Shown: in pieces, positions 57,364 through 64,000 of the stretch
How positions within the stretch are numbered: the first letter of the stretch is position 1
How the letters are laid out: each line of letters starts with the position of its first letter
Assembly: GCA_947053655.1 (NCBI GenBank)
Contig: CAMRTO010000001.1
Location: 109,333 to 173,332, forward strand
Direction of reading: 5' to 3'
DNA: 64,000 bases
Source of the DNA: an uncultured Clostridia bacterium
GTDB lineage: Bacteria; Bacillota; Clostridia; Christensenellales; Borkfalkiaceae
Position numbers and translations under genes: made by a program
The notes under the pieces: generated by a model
Databases searched by the model: none
What the model was told of the DNA's origin: nothing
What the model saw: the letters and a program-made list of their open reading frames with translations, nothing else

Positions 57364-58515
57364 ATGAAAATTTGTGCGATAATTTGCGAATTTAATCCAT
57401 TTCATAACGGACATAAATATCTTATAGAACGCGCCAAGGAGCTTTCGGGCTGCGACGCGGTTTTATGCATCATGAGCGGAAACTTTACGCAGCGCGGAGA
57501 CATTTGCATTCTCGACAAATATACGCGCGCAAAACACGCCGTACTCGGCGGGGCGGACGGCGTAATACAGCTGCCTGCGGAATTCGCCGTGGCGCCAGCC
57601 GAAATTTTTGCCAAAGGCGCCGTTAAAATTCTTTCCGCCATTCCCGAAGTCACTACCCTTGCATTCGGTTGCGAATGCGGTAAAGCCGTAGATTTTATAG
57701 AGTCGGCAATAATACTCAGCCGCGAAAGCGAAGAATTCAAGAGCGAGTTGGAGAAAAATCTTTCCACGGGCAAAAGCTTTATAAAAAGCTATGCCGAGGC
57801 GTTCAAGCATGAAGGCGGCAATACAGACATTATCTCCAATCCCAACAACATACTCGGACTGGAATATACGAAAGCGGTTTTGAAAATCAACCCCGACCTC
57901 GCCATTTTGCCGGTACCGCGCGTAGGCGCAGGACACAAGAGTACGGGACTGAGGGATAATTATTCTTCGGCAAGCGCAATCAGGCAAAATATGCAGTCTC
58001 CCCTGGTTTTGCGCAATCTGCCCGACTACGTTTTCGACGACCTTAAATTCCCTGCGGACGTAAGCGCTTTTTCAAGCGTGGTAAGACACTGCCTGTTTTT
58101 TGCGGACAAGGAAAATCTTGTTAGGATTTACGGTTGCGCGGAAGGGCTGGAAAACAGACTTAAAAACCTTGCCGCAGAGCCTTTGAACGACGTCATAGAA
58201 AAGTGCACTTCCAAAAGATATTCGTCCGCGCGCATAAAAAGGCTTGTCTGCGCCAATATGTTAAAGCTTTACAGGGACGACTGCGAAAAATTCATCGACG
58301 TCGACCTATACCTCAAAATTCTTGCGGTAAGCAACAAATCCGCCGATTACATGTTGCCCGCTTTGGCGAAGTCAAATTATAAAATGATTTCTAATTCCAA
58401 CGGAAGCACGCTGAACGGTGACGCGCGCGCCTGCTTCGAGAAGGATAAATTCGAGCACGCGGTTTATAACTTTATAACCGGCGGAAATATTAAAGACAGC
58501 ATGATTGTTGTATAA
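57364..58515 (+). CDS. tmcAL: tRNA(Met) cytidine acetate ligase
   Basis: A 383-residue nucleotidyltransferase-fold enzyme. In Bacillus, TmcAL activates acetate with ATP and transfers acetyl to the wobble cytidine of elongator tRNA-Met (ac4C34). CEFNPFHNGHKYLIERAK holds the HIGH-like motif (about 10-26), and MSGNFTQRGD and GLEYTKAVLKI are family motifs. Full length. It is divergent from pta-ackA, whose pathway produces its acetate substrate. No strong ribosome site is evident; the leader is about 57 nt. Confidence 0.93.
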   Translation: MKICAIICEFNPFHNGHKYLIERAKELSGCDAVLCIMSGNFTQRGDICILDKYTRAKHAVLGGADGVIQLPAEFAVAPAEIFAKGAVKILSAIPEVTTLAFGCECGKAVDFIESAIILSRESEEFKSELEKNLSTGKSFIKSYAEAFKHEGGNTDIISNPNNILGLEYTKAVLKINPDLAILPVPRVGAGHKSTGLRDNYSSASAIRQNMQSPLVLRNLPDYVFDDLKFPADVSAFSSVVRHCLFFADKENLVRIYGCAEGLENRLKNLAAEPLNDVIEKCTSKRYSSARIKRLVCANMLKLYRDDCEKFIDVDLYLKILAVSNKSADYMLPALAKSNYKMISNSNGSTLNGDARACFEKDKFEHAVYNFITGGNIKDSMIVV

Positions 58516-58525
58516 ATAATAACGG

Positions 58526-58557
58526 AAGCGCCGCAGCGGATTTACGCTGCGGCGCTT
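58526..58557. terminator. Hairpin between tmcAL and rnpB
   Basis: Perfect 13-bp GC-rich stem (58526-58538 and 58545-58557). It lies 10 bp after the tmcAL stop and 10 nt past the 3' end of rnpB, followed on the reverse strand by CCGTTATTATTT. Probably terminates both. Confidence 0.7.
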
Positions 58558-58567
58558 ATATCAATTT

Positions 58568-58911
58568 GAGATTAATCGTAAGCCGAGTTCTGTCGTGTAC
58601 GGTTATTTATCTACATTTACGGTCGCCCGTAAAATCAAGCGATATTAACGGATAAAAGCGGACGGGCAGCCCTTACGTTAGTATGCCTTTATCCCAATCT
58701 TGCATCGGGTGGGGTTTAATTGGCTCCCCTTGTTGCCAAGGGGACGGTGAGCTCTTACCTCGCCATTCCAACCTTACAGCAAAAAGCTGCGGTATATTTC
58801 TGTTCACTTTCCTTGAAGTCGCCTTCTCCTGCCGTTAACAGGCACCCTTGCCCTGTGATGCTCGGACTTTCCTCACGCCGCTTTCGCGGCCCGCAACCGT
58901 ATAATTAACTC
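58568..58911 (-). ncRNA. rnpB: RNase P RNA
   Basis: The catalytic RNA that trims tRNA 5' ends. On the reverse strand the 5' part has GCGUGAGGAAAGUCCGAGC and ACAGGGCAAGG; the 3' part has ACGACAGAACUCGGCUUACG, the universally conserved core regions. Terminal sequences GAGUUAAU and AUUAAUCUC form P1, which sets the ends at about 58911 and 58568 (344 nt). It fills most of the protein-free stretch 58516-59027. Confidence 0.95.
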
Positions 58912-58922
58912 AAATTATGTTT

Positions 58923-58951
58923 ATTATAACATATTTTTAAATTTTAATAAA
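58923..58951 (-). promoter_or_regulatory. Probable promoter of rnpB
   Basis: -10 TATAAT (58928-58923) on the reverse strand, 12 nt before the RNA 5' end; the -35 (TTTATT at 17 bp) is weak. Confidence 0.55.
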
Positions 58952-58968
58952 CATTTTAAACGTAATAT

Positions 58969-58997
58969 TTGATTTTTTATCGAAAATATTTTAAAAT
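58969..58997 (+). promoter_or_regulatory. Promoter of pyk
   Basis: -35 TTGATT (58969-58974), 17-bp spacer, -10 TAAAAT (58992-58997). The pyk ribosome site AGGAG follows at the usual distance. Confidence 0.7.
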
Positions 58998-59027
58998 GAA
59001 ATACGGAATTATTTTAGGAGAAAATCA

Positions 59028-60446
59028 ATGAAGAAAACAAAAATCATTTGCACGCTGGGACCCGCCAGCGACAACGAAGAAATACTTTCCGAGCTCATCG
59101 ACGCGGGTATGAACGTTGCGCGTTTGAATTTTTCACACGGGACGCATGAAGAACATGCGCAGAAAATAGAAAAAATCAAAAATGTAAGAGAAATTAAAAA
59201 CGCGCCTATTCCCATTATGCTGGATACCAAGGGACCGGAATTCAGAATAAAAACCTTTGCGAAAGGTAAAATTACACTGAAAGCCGGCGACGAATTCACT
59301 TTTACCACCAAGGATATAATCGGCGACAATACCAAAGTTTCCGTATCCTTTGAGGGGATATGCGAGCAAATGAACCCGGGAGATAAAATTCTTTTAAACA
59401 ACGGACTTATAGTGTTCGAAGTAGTGAAAGTCGCAAAGCCCGACGTAATTTGCAAGACGGTTATCGGCGGCGAGCTTTCCAACCGCAAAAGCATGTTCTT
59501 CCCCGATAAAGAGCTTAAAATGACTTACCTTTCCGATCAGGACAAAGCGGATTTGAAGTTCGGCGTAGAACAGGGCATAGACTATGTGGCTTGCTCTTTC
59601 GTTTCAAAAGCGCAGGACATAGTAGACGTCAGAAACTGGCTTAAAGAGTGCGGCTCGCCCGAAGGCGAAATTGAAATAATCGCAAAAATCGAGAGCCGCG
59701 CGGGCGTCAACAACCTGGACAAAATACTTGACGTATGCGACGGCATAATGGTTGCGCGCGGAGATTTGGGCGTGGAAGTTCCGTTTGAAGAACTGCCCAG
59801 CATACAGAAAACGATAATAAATTCCTGTCGTATACGCGGCAAACGCAGTATTACTGCGACGGAAATGCTTGAATCCATGATAAAACAGCCCCGCCCCACC
59901 CGTGCGGAAATTTCCGACGTTGCCAACGCCGTTTACGACGGCTCCTCCGCAATAATGCTGTCGGGCGAAACCGCGGCGGGAGCTTACCCTGTGGAAGCCG
60001 TTAAAGCCATGGCGAAAATAGCCGAGCAGGCCGAGGCGAACACGTCGTATATCGCGCACATAGACGAAAGCGAATATCACATCAAAAATCTTGCCGAGGC
60101 GCTTTCCCACTCCGCCTGCACGCTTGCGCAGGACATAGGCGCGAAAGTCATTGTAGTATGCACGAGGACGGGCGGAACCGCAAGGACGGTTTCACGCTTC
60201 CGCCCCATGATAGATATTATCGGAATGACTACCGACGCGCGCGCTTACAGAAAGCTTGGATTAAGCTGGGGCGTAATTCCCGTTATGAGCGAAGAATTTT
60301 ATTCAGTAGACGTACTTTTCCACTACGCGAAAAGAGCCGCTATGGAAACGGGATTGGTTAAAAAGGGCGACAAGATAGTTTTGACCGGCGGAACCCCCAA
60401 CGGCAAAAGCGGAAACAGCAATCTTATAAACGTAGAAACAGTTTAA
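59028..60446 (+). CDS. pyk: Pyruvate kinase
   Basis: A 472-residue glycolytic enzyme making pyruvate and ATP from phosphoenolpyruvate. TKIICTLGPASDNEE at the start, LDTKGPEFRI, the catalytic lysine region IIAKIESRAGVNNL, GDLGVEVPFEELP and the C-terminal allosteric-type domain are present. The extra PEP-utiliser domain seen in Bacillus Pyk is absent, so this is the short form. It is transcribed alone from its own promoter and is far from pfkA. Confidence 0.98.
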   Translation: MKKTKIICTLGPASDNEEILSELIDAGMNVARLNFSHGTHEEHAQKIEKIKNVREIKNAPIPIMLDTKGPEFRIKTFAKGKITLKAGDEFTFTTKDIIGDNTKVSVSFEGICEQMNPGDKILLNNGLIVFEVVKVAKPDVICKTVIGGELSNRKSMFFPDKELKMTYLSDQDKADLKFGVEQGIDYVACSFVSKAQDIVDVRNWLKECGSPEGEIEIIAKIESRAGVNNLDKILDVCDGIMVARGDLGVEVPFEELPSIQKTIINSCRIRGKRSITATEMLESMIKQPRPTRAEISDVANAVYDGSSAIMLSGETAAGAYPVEAVKAMAKIAEQAEANTSYIAHIDESEYHIKNLAEALSHSACTLAQDIGAKVIVVCTRTGGTARTVSRFRPMIDIIGMTTDARAYRKLGLSWGVIPVMSEEFYSVDVLFHYAKRAAMETGLVKKGDKIVLTGGTPNGKSGNSNLINVETV

Positions 60447-60500
60447 TAAACAAGCAACACGAAATAAGGACTTTTAATCAATCAACTTAATAACAGCACA

Positions 60501-60533
60501 AGAACGCCGCGCCAATTTTTGGCGCGGCGTTCT
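60501..60533. terminator. GC-rich hairpin between pyk and the convergent FAD protein gene
   Basis: Perfect 13-bp stem AGAACGCCGCGCC / GGCGCGGCGTTCT (60501-60513 and 60521-60533) with loop AATTTTT. No T tract on either side. The remaining bases to 60617 show nothing I can assign. Confidence 0.6.
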
Positions 60534-60617
60534 AAGAGAGAATATGAAAAAATTTAAGTGTATGCGTTTGTTTTGTAAGTATATAATACAGCTTGAATGT
60601 GTAGAGAATATGATAAT

Positions 60618-62159
60618 TTAATGATTATTGTATTTTTCGAATATTTTTTCCGCAATGCGCAAACCGTCTGCGGCGGAGCTTGTTATCCCGCCCGAATAAC
60701 CGCTTCCTTCCCCGCACGGATAAAGCCCCGAAAGGGAAACGCTTTCGCCGCTCTCTCCCCTTAAAATCTGCAAAGGCGAAGAAAACCGCGTTTCGGGACC
60801 GGTTAACACCGCGTCGGGCGCGGCGAAACCGCGCAGTTTTTTGTCCATATCGGGTATAGCCGCCTTTAACGCTTCTACCGCTTCCGACGGAAGAACTTCA
60901 CGCATAGGGACGAAAGCCGTTCCGCAAGCGTATGAGGGTATTACCTCTCCGAAGCCCGAAGAATTTCTGTCGGATGCAAAATCCTTATAAAGCTGTATAG
61001 GCGCACGGTAATCGCCGCCCGCAGCCGCATAGGCGCGCCGCTCTATTTCGCGCTGAAAACGCATACCGGCAAAAATATCTTCCGCGCCGAAATCTTCTTT
61101 TTTAAGCTGAACCATTAATGCGGAATTGGAATTATCGCCGTCCCTTGAATAACTGCTCATGCCGTTGGTCACGACTCCGCCGTGCTCGCTTGCCGCTGGA
61201 ATAACCACTCCGCCCGGACACATACAAAACGTAAAGACCGTCCTTTCGTGCGCGTGGGAAACAAGCTTATAATCCGCCGCGGGAAGCCGTGCGTAATTTT
61301 TGCCGTACTGCGCCTTGCTTATTTCGCGCGTAAGATGCTCTATCCTGACCCCGACGGCAAATTCCCGCGCCGTCATTTCCACGCCCGAAGCATACAGCAT
61401 TTCGAAGCTGTCCCTTGCCGAATGCCCTAACGCCAGCACAGCGCAATCAACGGGAATTTCGGACTTTTCCCCCGTTAAAACGTTTTCCGTCAACACGCCT
61501 TTAAGCTTTCCGCCCGATTGCGCCAAACCGCACAGCTTTGTGCCGAAAAGATAACTTCCTCCGCAGTTTTCAATATGCTTGCGGATATTTATCAAAACGT
61601 CGAAAAGCTTATCGCTGCCTATATGCGGTTTGTTTAAGTAAGTTATTTCACAAGGCGCGCCGAATCGCGCAAACAATTCTAAAACGTCGCGGTTGAAGCC
61701 GCTGTGGGTCTGAGTATTCAGTTTTCCGTCAGAAAACGTTCCCGCGCCGCCTTCGCCGAACTGCACGTTGGAATTTTCATCAAAAACGCGACAGTCGAAA
61801 AATTTACGCACCGTCTTTATTCTGCGCTCGGCACACTCGCCGCGCTCGATTATCAGAGGCGAAAAACCGTGTTCTATAAGTCTTAAGGCGCAAAAAAGTC
61901 CGGCAGGTCCCGCCCCTATTACGGCAACCTTGCGCGGCGAATTTATTTTTTCGGCAACCGGCGGGGTTTCGGTTTGCGCGCTTTTGGAAAACACTATCGA
62001 ATAAACCCAGAAAATATTGTCCTTATCTCTCGCGTCGAGCGACTTTTTGAGGATTTTGAAATATTTAATTTCTCCGCCGGCTTTCCTGTTCGCAATGCTA
62101 AGAAGTTTGCTTTCATCCTCGAATATATTAAGTTTTACGTTATCGAGCCGAAATATCAT
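60618..62159 (-). CDS. FAD-dependent oxidoreductase (COG2509-type)
   Basis: The start at 62159 overlaps the upstream gene stop as ATGA and gives 513 residues; a longer reading is not needed. An N-terminal region of about 75 residues precedes the FAD-binding KVAVIGAGPAGLFCALRLIE (about 78-97). QFGEGGAGTFSDGKLNTQ and the C-terminal YPCGEGSGYSGGITSSAADG are hallmarks of this uncharacterised FAD-dependent dehydrogenase family, common in Firmicutes. The substrate is unknown. It is translationally coupled to a second flavoprotein, so both may act in one pathway. Confidence 0.88.
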   Translation of the reverse strand: MIFRLDNVKLNIFEDESKLLSIANRKAGGEIKYFKILKKSLDARDKDNIFWVYSIVFSKSAQTETPPVAEKINSPRKVAVIGAGPAGLFCALRLIEHGFSPLIIERGECAERRIKTVRKFFDCRVFDENSNVQFGEGGAGTFSDGKLNTQTHSGFNRDVLELFARFGAPCEITYLNKPHIGSDKLFDVLINIRKHIENCGGSYLFGTKLCGLAQSGGKLKGVLTENVLTGEKSEIPVDCAVLALGHSARDSFEMLYASGVEMTAREFAVGVRIEHLTREISKAQYGKNYARLPAADYKLVSHAHERTVFTFCMCPGGVVIPAASEHGGVVTNGMSSYSRDGDNSNSALMVQLKKEDFGAEDIFAGMRFQREIERRAYAAAGGDYRAPIQLYKDFASDRNSSGFGEVIPSYACGTAFVPMREVLPSEAVEALKAAIPDMDKKLRGFAAPDAVLTGPETRFSSPLQILRGESGESVSLSGLYPCGEGSGYSGGITSSAADGLRIAEKIFEKYNNH

Positions 62160-63325
62160 AATCTTTTTAAAATTGCGTCCGCAACGGTTATACCGCTTGT
62201 AAACGCCCACTGTAAATTGTACCCGCCGCAATCTCCGTCCACGTCCAAAATTTCGCCTGCCAGAAACATATTTTTTACGAGCTTACTTTCCAGCTCGTCG
62301 GTGACCTCGTCCGTATCGACGCCGCCCTTCGTGACCTGCGCATAATCGAAGCCGAGCGTACCTGTGACAGGCAAAGTAAAATTTTTAAGCGTTTCGGCTA
62401 TTTTGCAAGGGTCGGAGCAACCCGCCCTTGTTATGATTGCCTTGCCCAGCATATTATGCAGAGTGCCAGAAAGCAGCTTCCCCGTATCGAACCCAGCTTT
62501 TATATGCGCCGAAACGTTTTCCGCGATTTCCTTTTCGGTGAAATCGGGGAGAAATTCAAGGTTAAGATACGCGCCGAGCTTGTCCGCAATATACGAGGAA
62601 ACGGTAAAAACCGCGTTACCCGAAACACCGTATTCGGTAAAAATAACGTCTCCCCTCGTTTTGCAAAGCGTCTCTCCGTTACAGACTGCCGTAACGACGC
62701 AATCGGCGCGAATGCCTTTTAAGGGTTTTATATGTATGGTTTCGGTTTTTAATTGAACAAGCGACGGATAAAGCGGCGTAAGCGTATGTCCGCAATCCGT
62801 TGCGAGCTTGTAAGACGAGCCGTCTGTTTTAAACTGCTTCTGCGCTTTACCGCCCGTACACAGGACTATAAATTTCGCCTCGTCCGTACCACCGCCTGCG
62901 GGAATTTCAAAGCCCGCCGCGGTTTTTTTTATTTTTTCGACTTTCCGTCCCGCTGACAATGTAAAGCGTGGATTATTCAATGAATTGAGCAAGTCGTCGA
63001 CAAGCGCGGAAGCCTGCTTGCCCGCGGGGTAAATTCTTCCCCTGTCGTCTACGGCAAAAAGGCAATTGAAAAGCCCGACGCCGGCATAGGCGTCGGCACA
63101 GGCAATTTTTTCCACGCGCCTTAGATTGCCGCCGTGGTAATGCCCCACAGTCATATCGGTATTGGAAACATTGCCCTGTCCGTTGCCGCTTGCGGCTAAC
63201 TTTTTACCGAACCTTTCGCCGGCGTCCAAAAGACACACGTTTATGTTTTTACCGCTTTTATCGAGACGTGCGGCGCATGCAAGTCCCGCCGCGCCGCCGC
63301 CTATTATTATAACGTCGTATTTCAT
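62156..63325 (-). CDS. HI0933/YhiN-like flavoprotein (aminoacetone oxidase family)
   Basis: A 389-residue FAD protein: KYDVIIIGGGAAGLACAARL (about 2-21), ASGNGQGNVSN, FTEYGVSGNAVFTVS and the C-terminal FLAGEILDVDGDCGGYNLQWA. The family includes YhiN and BaiN and is annotated as aminoacetone oxidase or as unknown NAD(P)/FAD oxidoreductase; no specific substrate can be assigned. The C-terminal FAD motif is complete. First gene of a two-gene unit with its own promoter. Confidence 0.9.
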   Translation of the reverse strand: MKYDVIIIGGGAAGLACAARLDKSGKNINVCLLDAGERFGKKLAASGNGQGNVSNTDMTVGHYHGGNLRRVEKIACADAYAGVGLFNCLFAVDDRGRIYPAGKQASALVDDLLNSLNNPRFTLSAGRKVEKIKKTAAGFEIPAGGGTDEAKFIVLCTGGKAQKQFKTDGSSYKLATDCGHTLTPLYPSLVQLKTETIHIKPLKGIRADCVVTAVCNGETLCKTRGDVIFTEYGVSGNAVFTVSSYIADKLGAYLNLEFLPDFTEKEIAENVSAHIKAGFDTGKLLSGTLHNMLGKAIITRAGCSDPCKIAETLKNFTLPVTGTLGFDYAQVTKGGVDTDEVTDELESKLVKNMFLAGEILDVDGDCGGYNLQWAFTSGITVADAILKRL

Positions 63326-63343
63326 AGCTTTGACCTATGAAAT

Positions 63344-63372
63344 ATTTTATTACAAAAACACCACGCTGTCAA
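63344..63372 (-). promoter_or_regulatory. Sigma-A promoter of the two FAD protein genes
   Basis: TTGACA (63372-63367), 17-bp spacer, TAAAAT (63349-63344) on the reverse strand, overlapping the end of the ferritin-like gene. Confidence 0.78.
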
Positions 63373-63878
63373 CACTTCAACGATTTAAGAATTTCGGTAA
63401 GCTTTTCAAGATGAAGCTTTTCGTCCGCAAGTATGCGCGAAATTATTTTTTTTATCTGCTCGTTTTTCAGGCGACACAGCATTTTGGTATAGAGCGCTAT
63501 GGCGTGCTTCTCTCCCATTATGTCGTCCTCTATCATGTTCACCAAATTGCGCGAATACGAAACGTACTTCGCGGAATAGAAATTGAACGCCGTAGGCGGA
63601 TTTTGGCTGTATATCGGCTGCGCGCCCAGCGCTATTATGGTTTTACCGAGCAATTCCATGTGAAGCATTTCCGCTATGGCTATACTTTCCAGATCGGCGG
63701 CGTACTGTTTATAACCCTGTTTATCGAAATTGAAATAATGGTAAAAATACTGTAAAATGGCGTTAAGCTCTCCCGTAGAGGTGGCATAAGCCGGAGATAT
63801 TACCGCCAGACTGTACGCGTCGTGACACAATCCTTCCGTAGTGGGAAATTCTTCTTGCAAAGTCAATGGTTTTGCCAT
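63369..63878 (-). CDS. Ferritin-like (manganese-catalase-related) protein
   Basis: A 169-residue four-helix protein with two metal half-sites: Glu in TSTGELNAILQYFYH, AIAEMLHMELL, then MGEKHAIALY and LADEKLHLEKL (E...ExxH twice). This pattern fits a di-iron or di-manganese carboxylate centre as in ferritin-like, CotJC or manganese-catalase-type proteins. It is likely part of oxidative-stress defence or metal handling; the exact activity is open. Shine-Dalgarno AAGGAG is present about 11 nt upstream. Full length. Confidence 0.82.
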   Translation of the reverse strand: MAKPLTLQEEFPTTEGLCHDAYSLAVISPAYATSTGELNAILQYFYHYFNFDKQGYKQYAADLESIAIAEMLHMELLGKTIIALGAQPIYSQNPPTAFNFYSAKYVSYSRNLVNMIEDDIMGEKHAIALYTKMLCRLKNEQIKKIISRILADEKLHLEKLTEILKSLKC

Positions 63879-63916
63879 ATATCCAAGCGCTCCTTTACGC
63901 TATATCATAATACGTA

Positions 63917-63997
63917 ATGCCCGATAATTTGGCTACAATAAACGGCAATAATAATCCACCCGCATAGCGGGTGGTATTTCATTTTCGGGCATAGCCC
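63917..63997. repeat. Nested inverted repeats at right window edge (possible IS200/IS605-type end)
   Basis: Hairpin CCACCCGC-ATA-GCGGGTGG (63956-63974) is enclosed by ATGCCCGA (63917-63924) and TCGGGCAT (63985-63992); the latter also forms GGGC-ATA-GCCC (63987-63997). I recall similar hairpins at the ends of IS200/IS605-type elements; no transposase lies in the window. It may instead be the terminator of the next gene. Confidence 0.4.
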
Positions 63998-64000
63998 TAA

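Noticed and set aside
60534..60617. A TATAAT-like element near 60580 as a promoter for a hidden gene
   Set aside because: There is no acceptable -35, and downstream lies only the 3' end of a convergent gene.

Overview
The window reads as one chromosome segment of a low-to-mid-GC Gram-positive anaerobe, most likely an uncultured member of Clostridia (Bacillota). Supporting evidence: WhiA, MutS2, an oligoendopeptidase F, a T-box riboswitch on thrS, a leader terminator before infC-rpmI-rplT, DnaD-type replication proteins, a fermentative pta-ackA pair, and sigma-A promoters with 17-bp spacers. Nearly all genes lie on the minus strand; plus-strand units are the DnaD-like gene, tRNA-Thr, leuS, tmcAL and pyk. 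I see no prophage, no CRISPR array and no complete insertion sequence.

Layout. 1-11.3 kb is one long minus-strand unit: sbcD-sbcC-degenerate alpha/beta hydrolase-lepB-ACT protein-UPF0210 protein-pepF-dnaB-tsaC (partial). 11.3-13.1 kb is a plus-strand DnaD-like protein. 13.1-15.6 kb holds a zinc-ribbon membrane protein, a cation diffusion facilitator, tRNA-Thr and an unknown Cys-rich protein. 15.6-24.9 kb carries fruK-like, pfkA, dnaE, whiA, a PHP protein, murB and a membrane-anchored solute-binding protein. 25-30.1 kb is the translation block yebC, a SpoU methyltransferase, rplT, rpmI, infC and thrS, with two attenuation leaders. leuS and acpP follow. 33-45.5 kb is a tightly packed minus-strand run rich in DNA repair: uvrC, HAD phosphatase, U32 protein, mutS2, polysaccharide deacetylase homologue, M16 peptidase, hypoxanthine-DNA glycosylase, AlkD-like protein and tex. 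45.6-51.7 kb is accessory: a PNPOx-fold protein, a pectate-lyase lipoprotein with InlB-type repeats, an ArsR regulator and a copper ATPase. 51.8-64 kb returns to housekeeping: asparaginase, asnS, rpmF-yceD, pta-ackA facing tmcAL, rnpB, pyk, two FAD proteins and a ferritin-like protein.

How the parts fit. Central energy metabolism is represented by pfkA, pyk and pta-ackA; acetate made there is also the substrate of the divergently encoded TmcAL. The thrS T-box matches the tRNA-Thr gene in this window at two separate contacts, the specifier and the CCA-end bulge. The most notable observations are a CopA ATPase fused in frame to a C-terminal CopZ-like domain that keeps its own ribosome binding site, and whose phosphorylation motif reads DKTATLT instead of DKTGTLT; a DnaD-like protein with four tandem DnaD modules and a DnaC/DnaI-type zinc tail but no ATPase domain; a catalytically degenerate hydrolase inside the sbcCD-lepB operon; and several genes whose predicted mRNAs have almost no leader. 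I did not find an obviously new multi-gene system.
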